A DNA stretch of 9,575 nt. Source: Caulobacteraceae bacterium (GTDB lineage: Bacteria; Pseudomonadota; Alphaproteobacteria; Caulobacterales; Caulobacteraceae). Of this stretch, positions 1 to 8,400 are shown one piece after another. Both the position numbers and the translations under genes were made by a program. The notes under the pieces were generated by a model. It had not been told where the DNA came from. It did not search any database and saw only the letters and a program-made list of their open reading frames with translations. Positions within the stretch are counted from its first letter, which is position 1. Each line of letters begins with the position of its first letter. The stretch is taken from positions 1-9,575 of the forward strand of contig SDZP01000225.1 in NCBI GenBank assembly GCA_004144935.1, given 5' to 3'.

Positions 1-1678
1 CCTCGGGCAGCTGGTCGCCCGCGAGATCGAGCGGGCCGGCGGCGTGGCCAAGGAGTTCAACACCATCGCGGTCGATGACGGCATCGCCATGGGCCACGAC
101 GGCATGCTCTACAGCCTGCCTTCGCGCGAGCTGATCGCCGACGCCACCGAATACATGGTCAACGCCCACTGCGCCGACGCCATGGTCTGCATCTCCAACT
201 GCGACAAGATCACTCCGGGGATGCTGATGGCGTCCTTGCGGGTCAACATCCCGACGGTGTTCGTGTCCGGCGGACCGATGGAGGCCGGCAAGGTCATCCT
301 GAAGGGCAAGGAAGTGGCGCTGGACCTGGTCGACGCCATGGTCGCCGCCGCCGACGACAGCGTCAGCGACGCCGATGTGGCCACCATCGAGCGCTCCGCC
401 TGCCCGACCTGCGGGTCCTGCTCGGGGATGTTCACCGCCAACTCGATGAACTGCCTGACCGAGGCGCTCGGCCTGTCGCTGCCCGGCAACGGCTCGGTGC
501 TGGCCACCCACTCGGACCGCGAGCGGCTGTTCCTCGAGGCCGGCCACCTGATCGTCGACATCACCCGGCGTTATTACGAAGAGAACGACGAGAGCGTGCT
601 GCCGCGCAACGTCGCCAGCTTCGCGGCCTTCGAGAACGCCATGAGCCTGGACATCGCCATGGGCGGCTCGACCAACACAGTGCTGCACCTGCTGGCCGCG
701 GCCTATGAGGGCGGCATCGACTTCACCATGGCCGACATCGACCGGCTGTCGCGCAAGGTCCCCTGCCTGTCGAAGGTCGCCCCCGCCAAGTCCGACGTCC
801 ACATGGAGGACGTCCACCGGGCCGGCGGGGTGATGGCCATCCTCGGCCAGCTGGAAAAGGCGGGCCTCATCCACACCGAGCTGCCGACCGTCCACAGCCC
901 GACCATGGGCGCCGCGCTGGAGCGCTGGGACATCTCCCGGACCGAGAGCGAGACCGTGCGCACCTTCTTCAAGGCGGCGCCGGGCGGCGTGCCGACCCAG
1001 ACCGCCTTCAGCCAGTCGCGCCGCTGGGAAGAGCTCGACCTCGACCGCCAGGAGGGCGTCATCCGCAGCGCCGAGCACGCCTTCAGCAAGGACGGGGGCC
1101 TGGCCGTGCTGAGCGGCAACCTGGCGCTCGACGGCTGCATCGTTAAGACCGCCGGGGTCGACGAGAGCATCCTGAAATTCTCCGGCCCGGCCCGGGTGTT
1201 CGAAAGCCAGGACGCCTCGGTCAGCGCCATCCTGACCGGCAAGATCAAGCCCGGCGACGTGCTGGTCATCCGCTATGAAGGGCCCAAGGGCGGCCCGGGG
1301 ATGCAGGAGATGCTGTATCCGACCAGCTACCTGAAATCGAAGGGGCTGGGCAAAGAATGCGCCCTGATCACCGACGGGCGCTTCAGCGGCGGCACCTCGG
1401 GCCTCTCCATCGGCCACGTCTCGCCAGAAGCGGCCGAGGGCGGGCTGATCGCGCTGGTCGAGGAAGGGGATATGATCGACATCGATATCCCCAACCGGGG
1501 CATCAGCCTGCGGGTCGATGACGCCGAAATCGCGGCCCGCCGCGCGGCCATGGCCGCCAAGGGCGCCGAGGGCTGGAAGCCGGCCGTGGTTCGCCAACGG
1601 AAGGTGTCGACGGCGCTGCGGGCCTACGCGGCCTTCACGACCAGCGCGGCGCGCGGGGCGGTGCGGGTGGTGCCGTAG
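1..1678 (+). CDS. ilvD: Dihydroxy-acid dehydratase (5' end missing)
   Basis: Converts 2,3-dihydroxy-3-methylbutanoate and its methylpentanoate homologue to the 2-keto acids in valine and isoleucine synthesis (EC 4.2.1.9), in the cytoplasm. The frame is open from base 2 (LGQLVAREIERAGGVAKEF) to a TAG at 1676-1678, giving 558 visible residues. It is collinear with E. coli IlvD from about residue 56 of 616, so ~55 N-terminal residues lie off the left edge and no start is visible. GTG at 44 is an internal valine codon. Conserved blocks include VDDGIAMGHDGMLYSLPSRE, the iron-sulfur cysteine motifs CISNCDKITPG (Cys codons at 188 and 200) and CPTCGSCSGMF (from 401), MGGSTNTVLH, YEGPKGGPGMQEMLYPTS, and DGRFSGGTSGLSIGHVSPEA with the serine region assigned as catalytic base in this family. 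The frame is intact with no missing key residue. The gene converges on the RTX gene with only 36 bases between the stops, and I see no convincing terminator there. The match is close along the whole visible length. Confidence 0.97.
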   Translation, partial: LGQLVAREIERAGGVAKEFNTIAVDDGIAMGHDGMLYSLPSRELIADATEYMVNAHCADAMVCISNCDKITPGMLMASLRVNIPTVFVSGGPMEAGKVILKGKEVALDLVDAMVAAADDSVSDADVATIERSACPTCGSCSGMFTANSMNCLTEALGLSLPGNGSVLATHSDRERLFLEAGHLIVDITRRYYEENDESVLPRNVASFAAFENAMSLDIAMGGSTNTVLHLLAAAYEGGIDFTMADIDRLSRKVPCLSKVAPAKSDVHMEDVHRAGGVMAILGQLEKAGLIHTELPTVHSPTMGAALERWDISRTESETVRTFFKAAPGGVPTQTAFSQSRRWEELDLDRQEGVIRSAEHAFSKDGGLAVLSGNLALDGCIVKTAGVDESILKFSGPARVFESQDASVSAILTGKIKPGDVLVIRYEGPKGGPGMQEMLYPTSYLKSKGLGKECALITDGRFSGGTSGLSIGHVSPEAAEGGLIALVEEGDMIDIDIPNRGISLRVDDAEIAARRAAMAAKGAEGWKPAVVRQRKVSTALRAYAAFTTSAARGAVRVVP

Positions 1679-1714
1679 CCCCGGCTCTTTATCCGCGCAT
1701 CCCGGCGGTATGGC

Positions 1715-3793
1715 CTAGAAGATCAGGAAATCGCTGGCGCTGAGGTTCAGCCCCACGCCCAGCGTCGCAAACCGGACCGCCGCCACCGCGCCTGTGCCGT
1801 CGGCGTCGTAGTACAGCCCGCCGCCCTCGGCGTCGTAGACGATGCGATGGGCGGCCGAGGTGGCGTGGTCGCCGGTCGCGAAGGCGGTTTCGTCCAGGTC
1901 GCCCGCGCCGAGTTTCGTGAAGATCGCGCGCGACAGCAGGATCTGGTCGATCGCCGTCTCGAAGTCGGTGACCGTGTCGACATTGGCGACCAGTCGCGCG
2001 TCGAACACGAAGCTGTCCACCCCGCCGCCGCCGGTCAGCACATCGTGCCCCGCGCCGCCGTTCAGCCGGTTGTCGCCGTCGTTGCCGTACAGGGTGTTGG
2101 CCAGGGCGTTGCCGGTCCCGTCCAGGTCGCCCGCGCCGCGCAGGACCAGGGTCTCGACATTGGCGGCCAGGGTCCAGGAGACCGTCGCCCGCACGGTATC
2201 GATGCCCGCCGAGGCGCGTTCGAGGACGACATCGCCCAGGTCGTCGACCTCGTAGATGTCGTCGCCTGCCCCGCCGGACATCTGGTCCCGGCCCGCGCCG
2301 CCGATCAGGGTGTCGTCGCCGGCCTCGCCGGAGAGGATGTTGTCGCCGGCGTTGCCGTTGATGCGGTTGGCCAGCGCATTGCCGACGCCGGTCACGCCAT
2401 CCGCCCCGGTCAGGACCAGGTTCTCCAGATTGGCGCCCAGCGTCCAGGACAGCGCCGCGACCACCGTATCGAAGCCGCCGTCGACGGCCTCCACGATCCG
2501 GTCGCGCGCCTCGCCGACCACGTAGGTGTCGTTGCCGGCGCCGCCGATCATGACATCGCCGCCCGCCCCGCCGTCGATCAGTTCGCTCTCGGCCGTGCCC
2601 ATCAGCGTGTCGCCGCCGGCCGTGCCGATGCGGTCCGGGGCGGTGGTGGTGAAGCTGTAGATCCCGGACACCCAGTCCAGCACCCCGTCGAGGAACACCA
2701 CCCGCTCGGTCCCGCGCAGGGTGTCGAGGCCCTCGGCGACACTGCGCACCGTGCGCAGGGCGCTGTCGATCTTGTAGTCGGCGAAGCGGCCCGCATAGAC
2801 CACGGTGTCGATGCCGGTGTAGCCGTCGATGATGTCGTTGCCGGCGCCGCCGGTCAGGATGTCGTCGCCGGCGTCGCCGAACAGGATGTCGTCGCCGGCC
2901 AGGCCGCTCAACTGGTTGGCCGCCTCGTTGCCGTAGAGCTCGTTGGCCAGCTCGTTGCCGAAGCCGTTGATCGCCGCCGGTCCATTGAGGTTCAACATCT
3001 CGACGTTGGCGCTCAGGGTGTAGGTCACCGAGCTCACGATGATGTCGAAGCCTTCGTTCGCGTCTTCGAACACGCGATCGCCGACGTTGTCGACGATGTA
3101 GGTGTCGTTGCCGTTGTTGCCGCGCATGCGGTCGGCCCCGAGGCCTCCGTCCAGCCGGTCGGCATTGTCGGTGATGAAGAAGTTGCGCTCCGTGCCGACC
3201 AGGCTGTCGGAGCCGTCCGTACCGGTCAGGCTCAGGCCGTCGGCGAAATAGGCCCGGGCGCCGCTGGCCATTAAGACCACCCCGTCCGAGAACTGCAGCA
3301 CCTCCACACTCACAAGGGTGTCGACACCATCGCCCAGGGTTTGCACCAGCGTGCTGTTTTCCCGCACCGTGCCGGCCACCCGATCAATGATGTAGGAGTG
3401 CATAAAGCCGGCGAACTGGGCGAAGTCGCGGCCTTCGCCGCCGTCGAGCAGGTCGTTGCCTGGTCCGGCCAGCAGGGTGTCGTCGCCTTCGCCGCCGAAC
3501 AGCCGGTCGTTGCCCAGACCTCGTTCTGGAAAGGCGAAGATAAACAGAAAGCCGGAGACGGGATCGGCGATGAAGTCAAACTCCTGGGAATCGTCGAGGA
3601 AGTCGTTGCCGGCCCCGCCCATCAGCACGTCGTTGCCCAGATGCCCGGACAGATAGTCGGCGCTGGCCTCGCCGAACAGTTCGTCGGCCCCGCCGTAGCC
3701 GAGCAGCCGATCAGAGCCCGCTCCGCCGAAAATCCTGTCGATTCCGTTCCCGCCCGACAGCTCGTTGGCGGCGGCATTGCCGAAGATGGTCAT
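1715..3793 (-). CDS. RTX calcium-binding protein, C-terminal part with type I secretion domain
   Basis: A 692-residue frame rich in GGxGxDxLx nonapeptides, the calcium-binding beta-roll repeats of proteins exported by type I ABC transporters. Clusters lie at about residues 11-65, 95-122, 195-235, 284-325, 386-422, 480-515 and 570-594. Between them are modules of the form DTYxVDxxGDxVxEAxxxGxDTV...NVExLxLxGxxxxxGxGNxLAN (about 229-285, 421-478, 511-568) and two modules of the form IDTVVYAGRFADYKI...GLDTLRGTERVVFLDG (about 123-172 and 328-372). The last ~90 residues (FVFDAR...DTVTDFETAIDQILL...RIVYDAEGGGLYYDADGTG...FATLGV...SASDFLIF) are a typical uncleaved type I secretion domain. The ATG at 3791-3793 shares ATGA with the stop of the upstream frame, has no Shine-Dalgarno sequence, and lies inside a repeat module. 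An independent start is therefore doubtful, and this is probably the 3' part of one broken gene. No enzymatic domain is visible; it could be an adhesin, a surface-layer-like protein or another extracellular protein. Confidence 0.85.
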   Translation of the reverse strand: MTIFGNAAANELSGGNGIDRIFGGAGSDRLLGYGGADELFGEASADYLSGHLGNDVLMGGAGNDFLDDSQEFDFIADPVSGFLFIFAFPERGLGNDRLFGGEGDDTLLAGPGNDLLDGGEGRDFAQFAGFMHSYIIDRVAGTVRENSTLVQTLGDGVDTLVSVEVLQFSDGVVLMASGARAYFADGLSLTGTDGSDSLVGTERNFFITDNADRLDGGLGADRMRGNNGNDTYIVDNVGDRVFEDANEGFDIIVSSVTYTLSANVEMLNLNGPAAINGFGNELANELYGNEAANQLSGLAGDDILFGDAGDDILTGGAGNDIIDGYTGIDTVVYAGRFADYKIDSALRTVRSVAEGLDTLRGTERVVFLDGVLDWVSGIYSFTTTAPDRIGTAGGDTLMGTAESELIDGGAGGDVMIGGAGNDTYVVGEARDRIVEAVDGGFDTVVAALSWTLGANLENLVLTGADGVTGVGNALANRINGNAGDNILSGEAGDDTLIGGAGRDQMSGGAGDDIYEVDDLGDVVLERASAGIDTVRATVSWTLAANVETLVLRGAGDLDGTGNALANTLYGNDGDNRLNGGAGHDVLTGGGGVDSFVFDARLVANVDTVTDFETAIDQILLSRAIFTKLGAGDLDETAFATGDHATSAAHRIVYDAEGGGLYYDADGTGAVAAVRFATLGVGLNLSASDFLIF

Positions 3794-5316
3794 GCCGGTG
3801 TTGCCGCCGAAGGCGGGTCGCCCTCGTTGTCGAAGGTATAGGTGTCGTCTCCCGCCCCGCCGACCATGCGGTCGGCGCCGCCCATCCCGTCCAGGGTGTC
3901 ATTGCCGTCCAGGCCGAACAGTTCGTTGGCCCCGGAATTACCGGTGATGACGTTGGCCAGGGCGTTGCCGGACCCGCTGACCACGCCTTCGAGCAGGGTC
4001 AGCCGCTCGACATTGTCCGCCAGCACTACCCCGTTGACCCTGGCAAGGACCAGATCATTGCCCTGGCCCGCCAGCTCGATGACCTGGTCGCCGGGAAGGG
4101 CGTTGGCGCCGACGCCCGTCTCCATGGCGTCGACGAAGTAGATGTCGTCACCCAGTCCGCCGATCATGACGTCGGCGCCGGCCCCGCCATCGATGGTGTC
4201 CGCGCCGTCCAGCCCGGTGATGGTGTCCTCGCCGGACGTGGTACGAAACGACGCCGGGGCCGTCGGCGAAAAGGCGTTGGCGGCCCCGGTGCCCGTCAGC
4301 ACGACGCCGGGATTGTCTGTCACAAACCGCTGGGCGAGGACATCGTAGACACCGCCGGTAAACCGCAGGAACTCGATGTTGGTCAGGGTGTCCGTGCCCT
4401 GCTGGGCCAGGGCGGCGACCACGGTGGTGACCCCGCCCACATGGGTCACCATGCCGGGCACGTAGCGCTGAAAATATCTGGCGGTGTCGATCCCACCGCC
4501 GCCGTCGAGGGTGTCGTCGCCCCGTCCGCCGTCGAAGACGTTGGTGGCGGAGTTGCCGATCAGGATGTCGTTCGCGTCCGAGCCTGTCATGTCCGCGGCC
4601 CGCGAGCCGGTCAGGATCACCCGCTCGACATTCGCAAAGCCGGCAGTGATCGTCCGCGACACCAGAACGGTATCAAACCCCTCATTTGCGGCCTCGACCA
4701 CGCCGGCCAGGGCCTCGCCGGTCAGATCGTAGGTGTCATCGCCGATGCCGCCACGCAGCACATCCAGGAAACCCACGGACGTAAGGATGTCGTCGCCGCC
4801 CTCCCCGTAGAGCACGTTGAAGGACGAGGCGCCGCCGGTGATGCTGTTGCCCAAAGCGTTGCCGTGCACCTCGGCATGGGCGTCCCCGACGACGACCAGC
4901 GCCTCGACGTTGGCCGGCATCGTGTAGAGGGTCACGCCGGAGAGCAGGATGGTGTCGTAGCCCTGGTTCAGCGCCTCGACGATGGTATCGCCGCTGCTGT
5001 TGACGACGTAGCGGTCGTTGCCCTTGCCGCCGACCAGCAGGTTCGAGCCGAGCCCGCCGTCGAGGATGTCGTCGCCGTTGTTACCGATCAGGCGGTCGGC
5101 GCCCCGGCCGGTGGTGATCCTGCTGCCGCCGACATGGGCGTAGATGGTCGCGCCGACCAAGCCCAGTTGGCTGGACAGGTCGATGGTCCCGGCGTCGGTC
5201 AGGGTCAGGGTGACTCCCAGGCTCGAGTCGGTCGAATAGCGGATAAGGTCGAACGTCCTCAGCACAGCCAGGCTGCGGGCGATATTCAGGCCGTTGGTGA
5301 ACAGAACAGACGCCAC
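3790..5316 (-). CDS. RTX calcium-binding protein, N-terminal part (probably frameshifted from the downstream part)
   Basis: A 508-residue frame starting with GTG at 5314-5316; a GAGGTGA ribosome binding site seven bases upstream decides the start. Residues 1-70 (MASVLFTNGLNIARSLAVLR...) form a non-repetitive lead with no signal peptide, as expected for type I export. RTX nonapeptides follow at about 72-105, 170-195, 248-275, 364-392 and 459-490. They alternate with GNALxN modules (about 101-158, 195-240, 391-456) and one IDTARYFQRYV...GTDTLTNIEFLRFTGG module (about 276-322). The frame runs GAGDDTYTFDNEGD and then diverges into PPSAATPA and TGA at 3790-3792. It stops at the point where the other copies continue into the DTV/NVE part of the module, and it has no C-terminal secretion domain, which an exported RTX protein needs. 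The downstream frame resumes the module with FGNAAANELSGG. I infer a single gene of at least 1,200 residues disrupted here. Two translationally coupled genes are possible but less likely. Confidence 0.8.
   Translation of the reverse strand: MASVLFTNGLNIARSLAVLRTFDLIRYSTDSSLGVTLTLTDAGTIDLSSQLGLVGATIYAHVGGSRITTGRGADRLIGNNGDDILDGGLGSNLLVGGKGNDRYVVNSSGDTIVEALNQGYDTILLSGVTLYTMPANVEALVVVGDAHAEVHGNALGNSITGGASSFNVLYGEGGDDILTSVGFLDVLRGGIGDDTYDLTGEALAGVVEAANEGFDTVLVSRTITAGFANVERVILTGSRAADMTGSDANDILIGNSATNVFDGGRGDDTLDGGGGIDTARYFQRYVPGMVTHVGGVTTVVAALAQQGTDTLTNIEFLRFTGGVYDVLAQRFVTDNPGVVLTGTGAANAFSPTAPASFRTTSGEDTITGLDGADTIDGGAGADVMIGGLGDDIYFVDAMETGVGANALPGDQVIELAGQGNDLVLARVNGVVLADNVERLTLLEGVVSGSGNALANVITGNSGANELFGLDGNDTLDGMGGADRMVGGAGDDTYTFDNEGDPPSAATPA
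3804..3816 (-). repeat. Small GC hairpin at the RTX reading-frame break
   Basis: On the coding (minus) strand the sequence is CCGCC-TTC-GGCGG, a perfect 5-bp GC stem with a three-base loop. It lies 10-22 bases upstream of the overlapping ATG at 3791-3793, just after the last in-register codons (DNEGD) of the upstream RTX frame. This is the only sequence between the two halves of the RTX coding region that does not fit the surrounding repeat pattern. It could be a deletion scar, a hairpin that promoted slippage, or a difficult spot for sequencing. Confidence 0.5.
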
Positions 5317-5323
5317 GAGAGTA

Positions 5324-5330
5324 TCACCTC
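5324..5330 (-). promoter_or_regulatory. Ribosome binding site of the RTX gene
   Basis: The minus strand reads GAGGTGA seven bases before the GTG start at 5316. This is a good Shine-Dalgarno match and fixes the start of the RTX protein. I cannot place a promoter with confidence in the ~60 bases between this site and the hairpin at 5394-5425. The only AT-rich patch there is GGATAAATCGG on the minus strand at about 5372-5382. Confidence 0.75.
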
Positions 5331-5393
5331 ACCAACCCGGCCCAGGTAACGGGCCTGCTTCGGCATACCACCGATTTATCCAGCCGCATGACG

Positions 5394-5425
5394 ATTCGCC
5401 GCCGCCATCGCTGGCGACGGCGAAT
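5394..5425 (-). terminator. Strong hairpin just downstream of the autotransporter gene
   Basis: A 32-base inverted repeat begins 12 bases after the autotransporter stop codon. In minus-strand RNA it forms a 14-bp stem (outer arms AUUCGCCG and CGGCGAAU) with a single G-U wobble, closed by a GCGA loop of the GNRA type. In plus-strand RNA the wobble would be a C-A mismatch and the loop UCGC, so the structure favours minus-strand transcripts. No U-tract follows (CGTCATGCGG), so it is not a classical intrinsic terminator. It may end or protect the 3' end of the autotransporter mRNA and separate it from the RTX gene. Confidence 0.6.
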
Positions 5426-5436
5426 GTCTTGCAGAT

Positions 5437-8400
5437 CTAGAAGCTGACGCGCAGGCCGGCGCTGACGCTGTAGCCTTCCCGGCGCGAGCCATCGTCGACC
5501 GTCCCGACCAGGAAGCCGGACAGCAGCCCGTCCGGCGTACCACCCGTCACACCGACGCTGTAGCGGATCGCGTCGTCCCAGCTCGTTGTTTCCTGGGCGA
5601 AGGTGGTGACCGGGGCGTTGAAGACGTAGGCCGCGTCATCGTCGTCCGACCAATTCTTCAGGGCCGCGACACTGGCGAAGGGCTCCAGCACCACCGGTCC
5701 GACGGCTTCCGACCGCCAGGCGAGGCGCAGGCCCAGCTGGCCGACCTGGGTGGTCGAACCGCCGGCGCTGTAGGTTGTCGCCGGATCGAGCTGCAGGGTG
5801 TCGATCTCGCTGTCGGCGTAGTCGAAGCCGGCGAACGGGGTCACCGTCCAGCCGGTCGCGCCGCCGAAGCGGTAGGCGGCATGGACCGACGCGGCCGTGG
5901 CCTCGCCGTCCAGCTTGTTCTCGCCGGTGAGACCCAGGATCTGCGGCAGGTAAAGGTCGAATTCGCGCCACTCCTTGCGCACCGAGGCGTCGACCGTGAA
6001 GCCGCCGGCCCCGACCACCACATAGCCGCCGAGGAAGGTCCCATCGACCGCCACGTGATCGGCGCCGAGCGAGCGGCTGTCGCCGTCGTAGACGCCGCCG
6101 GTCAGGCCCAGGTGCAGGTCGAAGCCGCCCAGGCCCGGAACGGCGAAGTCGGCCCCGACCTGCAGCACTTGCTGCGTCGTCTCGACCTCTTCGGCGCCCG
6201 CGAAGCTCAGCCCGCCGCCGACGATGGTGGTGTCGATGGCCTGGCGGGTCTCGCCCGTGCCGCCGCGGATCCAGAAGTTCATGGTCCGCTCGCCACCCTG
6301 GCCCAGCACCATGGCGCTGATCGGCTCGTCGACCAGCCCGGAGGCGGCCTCGGCGACGTAGGACAGCGCGGCCAGCGATGTGCTGTCCGGATTGATCGAC
6401 TGGATCAGGCCGAACTGGGTCGTGTTGGCCGGGTTGCGCCCGAAGCTGTCGAGGATGAAGCCCGGCGCGAACAGCGCGGTGTTGGAGGTGAAGGCGTTGT
6501 CGCTCGCCGCCCCGGCCACGGTGACGATCGGCAGGAAGCCGCCGGCCACCAGGGTGCGGGGGCCGACGCGGTTCAGGCCGACATTGGTCACCCCCGTCGC
6601 CGCGCCACCGATCACCAGCCGGTCGGCCGTGGCCGTGGCGGTGCTGTAGTCGACCAGCAGCTGGCCGCCGCCGGAATAGCTGCCGCCGACGGTGATGACG
6701 TTGCCGACGACGCCGTTCTGAGCATTGAGGACGCCGCTGTTGGCCATCGCGCCGTTGGTGGAGAACGAACCGGCCGCGGCCAGATTGATGCGGCCGGTGT
6801 TGGTCGTGCCGCCCAGGAAGGCCAGCGAGCCGCCGGCCGCGACGTTGACGATCCCGGCGTTGGCCAAGCTGCCCGAGACGCTGGAGGCGCCAGCGCCGGT
6901 GTTGATCACCCCGGTGGCCGAGTTGGTCACCAGTGAGCCGGCCACGGCCGAACCGCTGATGGTCAGGCGACCGTTGATGGTGCCCGCGTTGGTCAGGCGG
7001 AAAGCGCCGCCGGCCTGGGCGGAAAGGACGCTGTTGGCTGTGCCGGTGATCGAACCGCCCGCCGTGTTGAGCAGGGTCACGTCGCCGCTGCCCAGGGTGT
7101 CGATCCGGATGCCGTTCAGGCCGGACACCGCGCCGTTCACCGTCACAGAGATGTCGCCTGAGGCCGCCGCGTTGAACTGCCGGGCCTCGATGGCGCTGAA
7201 AGCGGCCGCGGTAACCGAGCCGGCCGTCACCGACACATCGCCCTGTCGGCTGGTGAGCAGGATGCCCCGGCCGCTGGTCGACACGATCGGTCCGACCGCG
7301 TTGATGGTGATCGACCCCGCACCGTTGTTGCTGGCGATGATGCCGGAGCCGGTCCCGGTATTGATCGCGCCGTTGGAGGTCACCCGGACGTCGCCGGTGG
7401 CGCCGCCTTCGAGAAGCCCGGCGCTGATGCCCGTGCCCGAGGCTGTCACGGCGCCGTTGGTGACAACGGTGACGTCGGCGGTCAGGCTGCCTGAGAGGAG
7501 ATCAAGCGCCGTTCGGCCGAAGGGCCCTCCCGTCGCCGTCACGGCGCCGGTGGTGACGTTGACGTCGCCGCCCGTCAGCCCATCGATGATGATCAGTCCG
7601 GTGTTGTTCGCCGATACGATCGGGCCCGCGAGGTTGATGTTGATTTCGCCCGCCCCGGTGCTGAGGATGAACATCCCCGTGCCTTGGCCAACGAAGCCGC
7701 CGGCGCCGGTGATGCTGATGTCGCCGCCGGCCTGCAGCTGCATGCCGCCGAACGTGCCGCTGACGGTGTCGGCGACCTGCAGGGTCACCGCGCCGTTGCC
7801 GATGGCGGACAGGCCGAAGCCGCCGTTGGCCGTGACCGTGCTGTTTGAAGTGACGGTGATGTCGCCCGACCCGGCGTTGGTGATCTGGATGCCGCGGAGA
7901 CCGGATACGGCCCCGTTCGTCGCTACCGAGATATCGCCGACGCCGGCGGCGTCGTTCTGCTGGGCGAAGACGCCGATGAAGCCAGCGTCGATGGCGCCCG
8001 TGGCGATGCTGACATCGCCGCCCTGTGTCTGGGCCGTAACGCCGCTGCCCGACACCGCGATCGGACCGATGGCGGTCACGCTGACCGCGCCGGAGCCGGC
8101 GGTCTGCGCCTGGACGCCCGTACCGCCGCCCAGCGCCCCATTGGCGGTCACGATCACGTCGCCGGTCGAGGCCGCATCCGTCAACGCCGCCCTGATAGCC
8201 CCGCTGGCGCCGGTGACATCGCCGTTTGTGACGACGGTGACGTCGCCGGTCAGGCTGAGCGACGAGACGTCGATGCCGTCCCGGCCGGCCGTCAGCGCGG
8301 TGACCGCGCCGGTGGTCACCGAGACGCCCGTTCCGCCCGCGACGTCCCGGATGTTGATGCCGTCGCCGTTCGTCGCCGACACGGCCCCGGCGACATTGAC

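Noticed and set aside
1679..1714. Possible terminator between the convergent ilvD and RTX stops
   Set aside because: Only a 4-bp CCGC/GCGG pairing with an eight-base loop is visible, too weak to call.
1847..3274. A 475-codon open frame on the plus strand opposite the RTX gene
   Set aside because: Its Val/Ala/Gly/Asp-rich product (repeated VVAGxA patterns) is what the RTX nonapeptide codons give in antisense. The minus strand has the secretion domain and coherent repeats.
5339..5355. Inverted repeat GGCCC/GGGCC upstream of the RTX start as an operator or leader hairpin
   Set aside because: A 5-bp stem with a seven-base loop is expected by chance in sequence of this GC content, and nothing else supports a regulatory role.
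5881..6936. A 351-codon plus-strand frame opposite the autotransporter barrel
   Set aside because: It is a shadow of the barrel and linker coding sequence, which ends correctly in GLRVSF on the minus strand.
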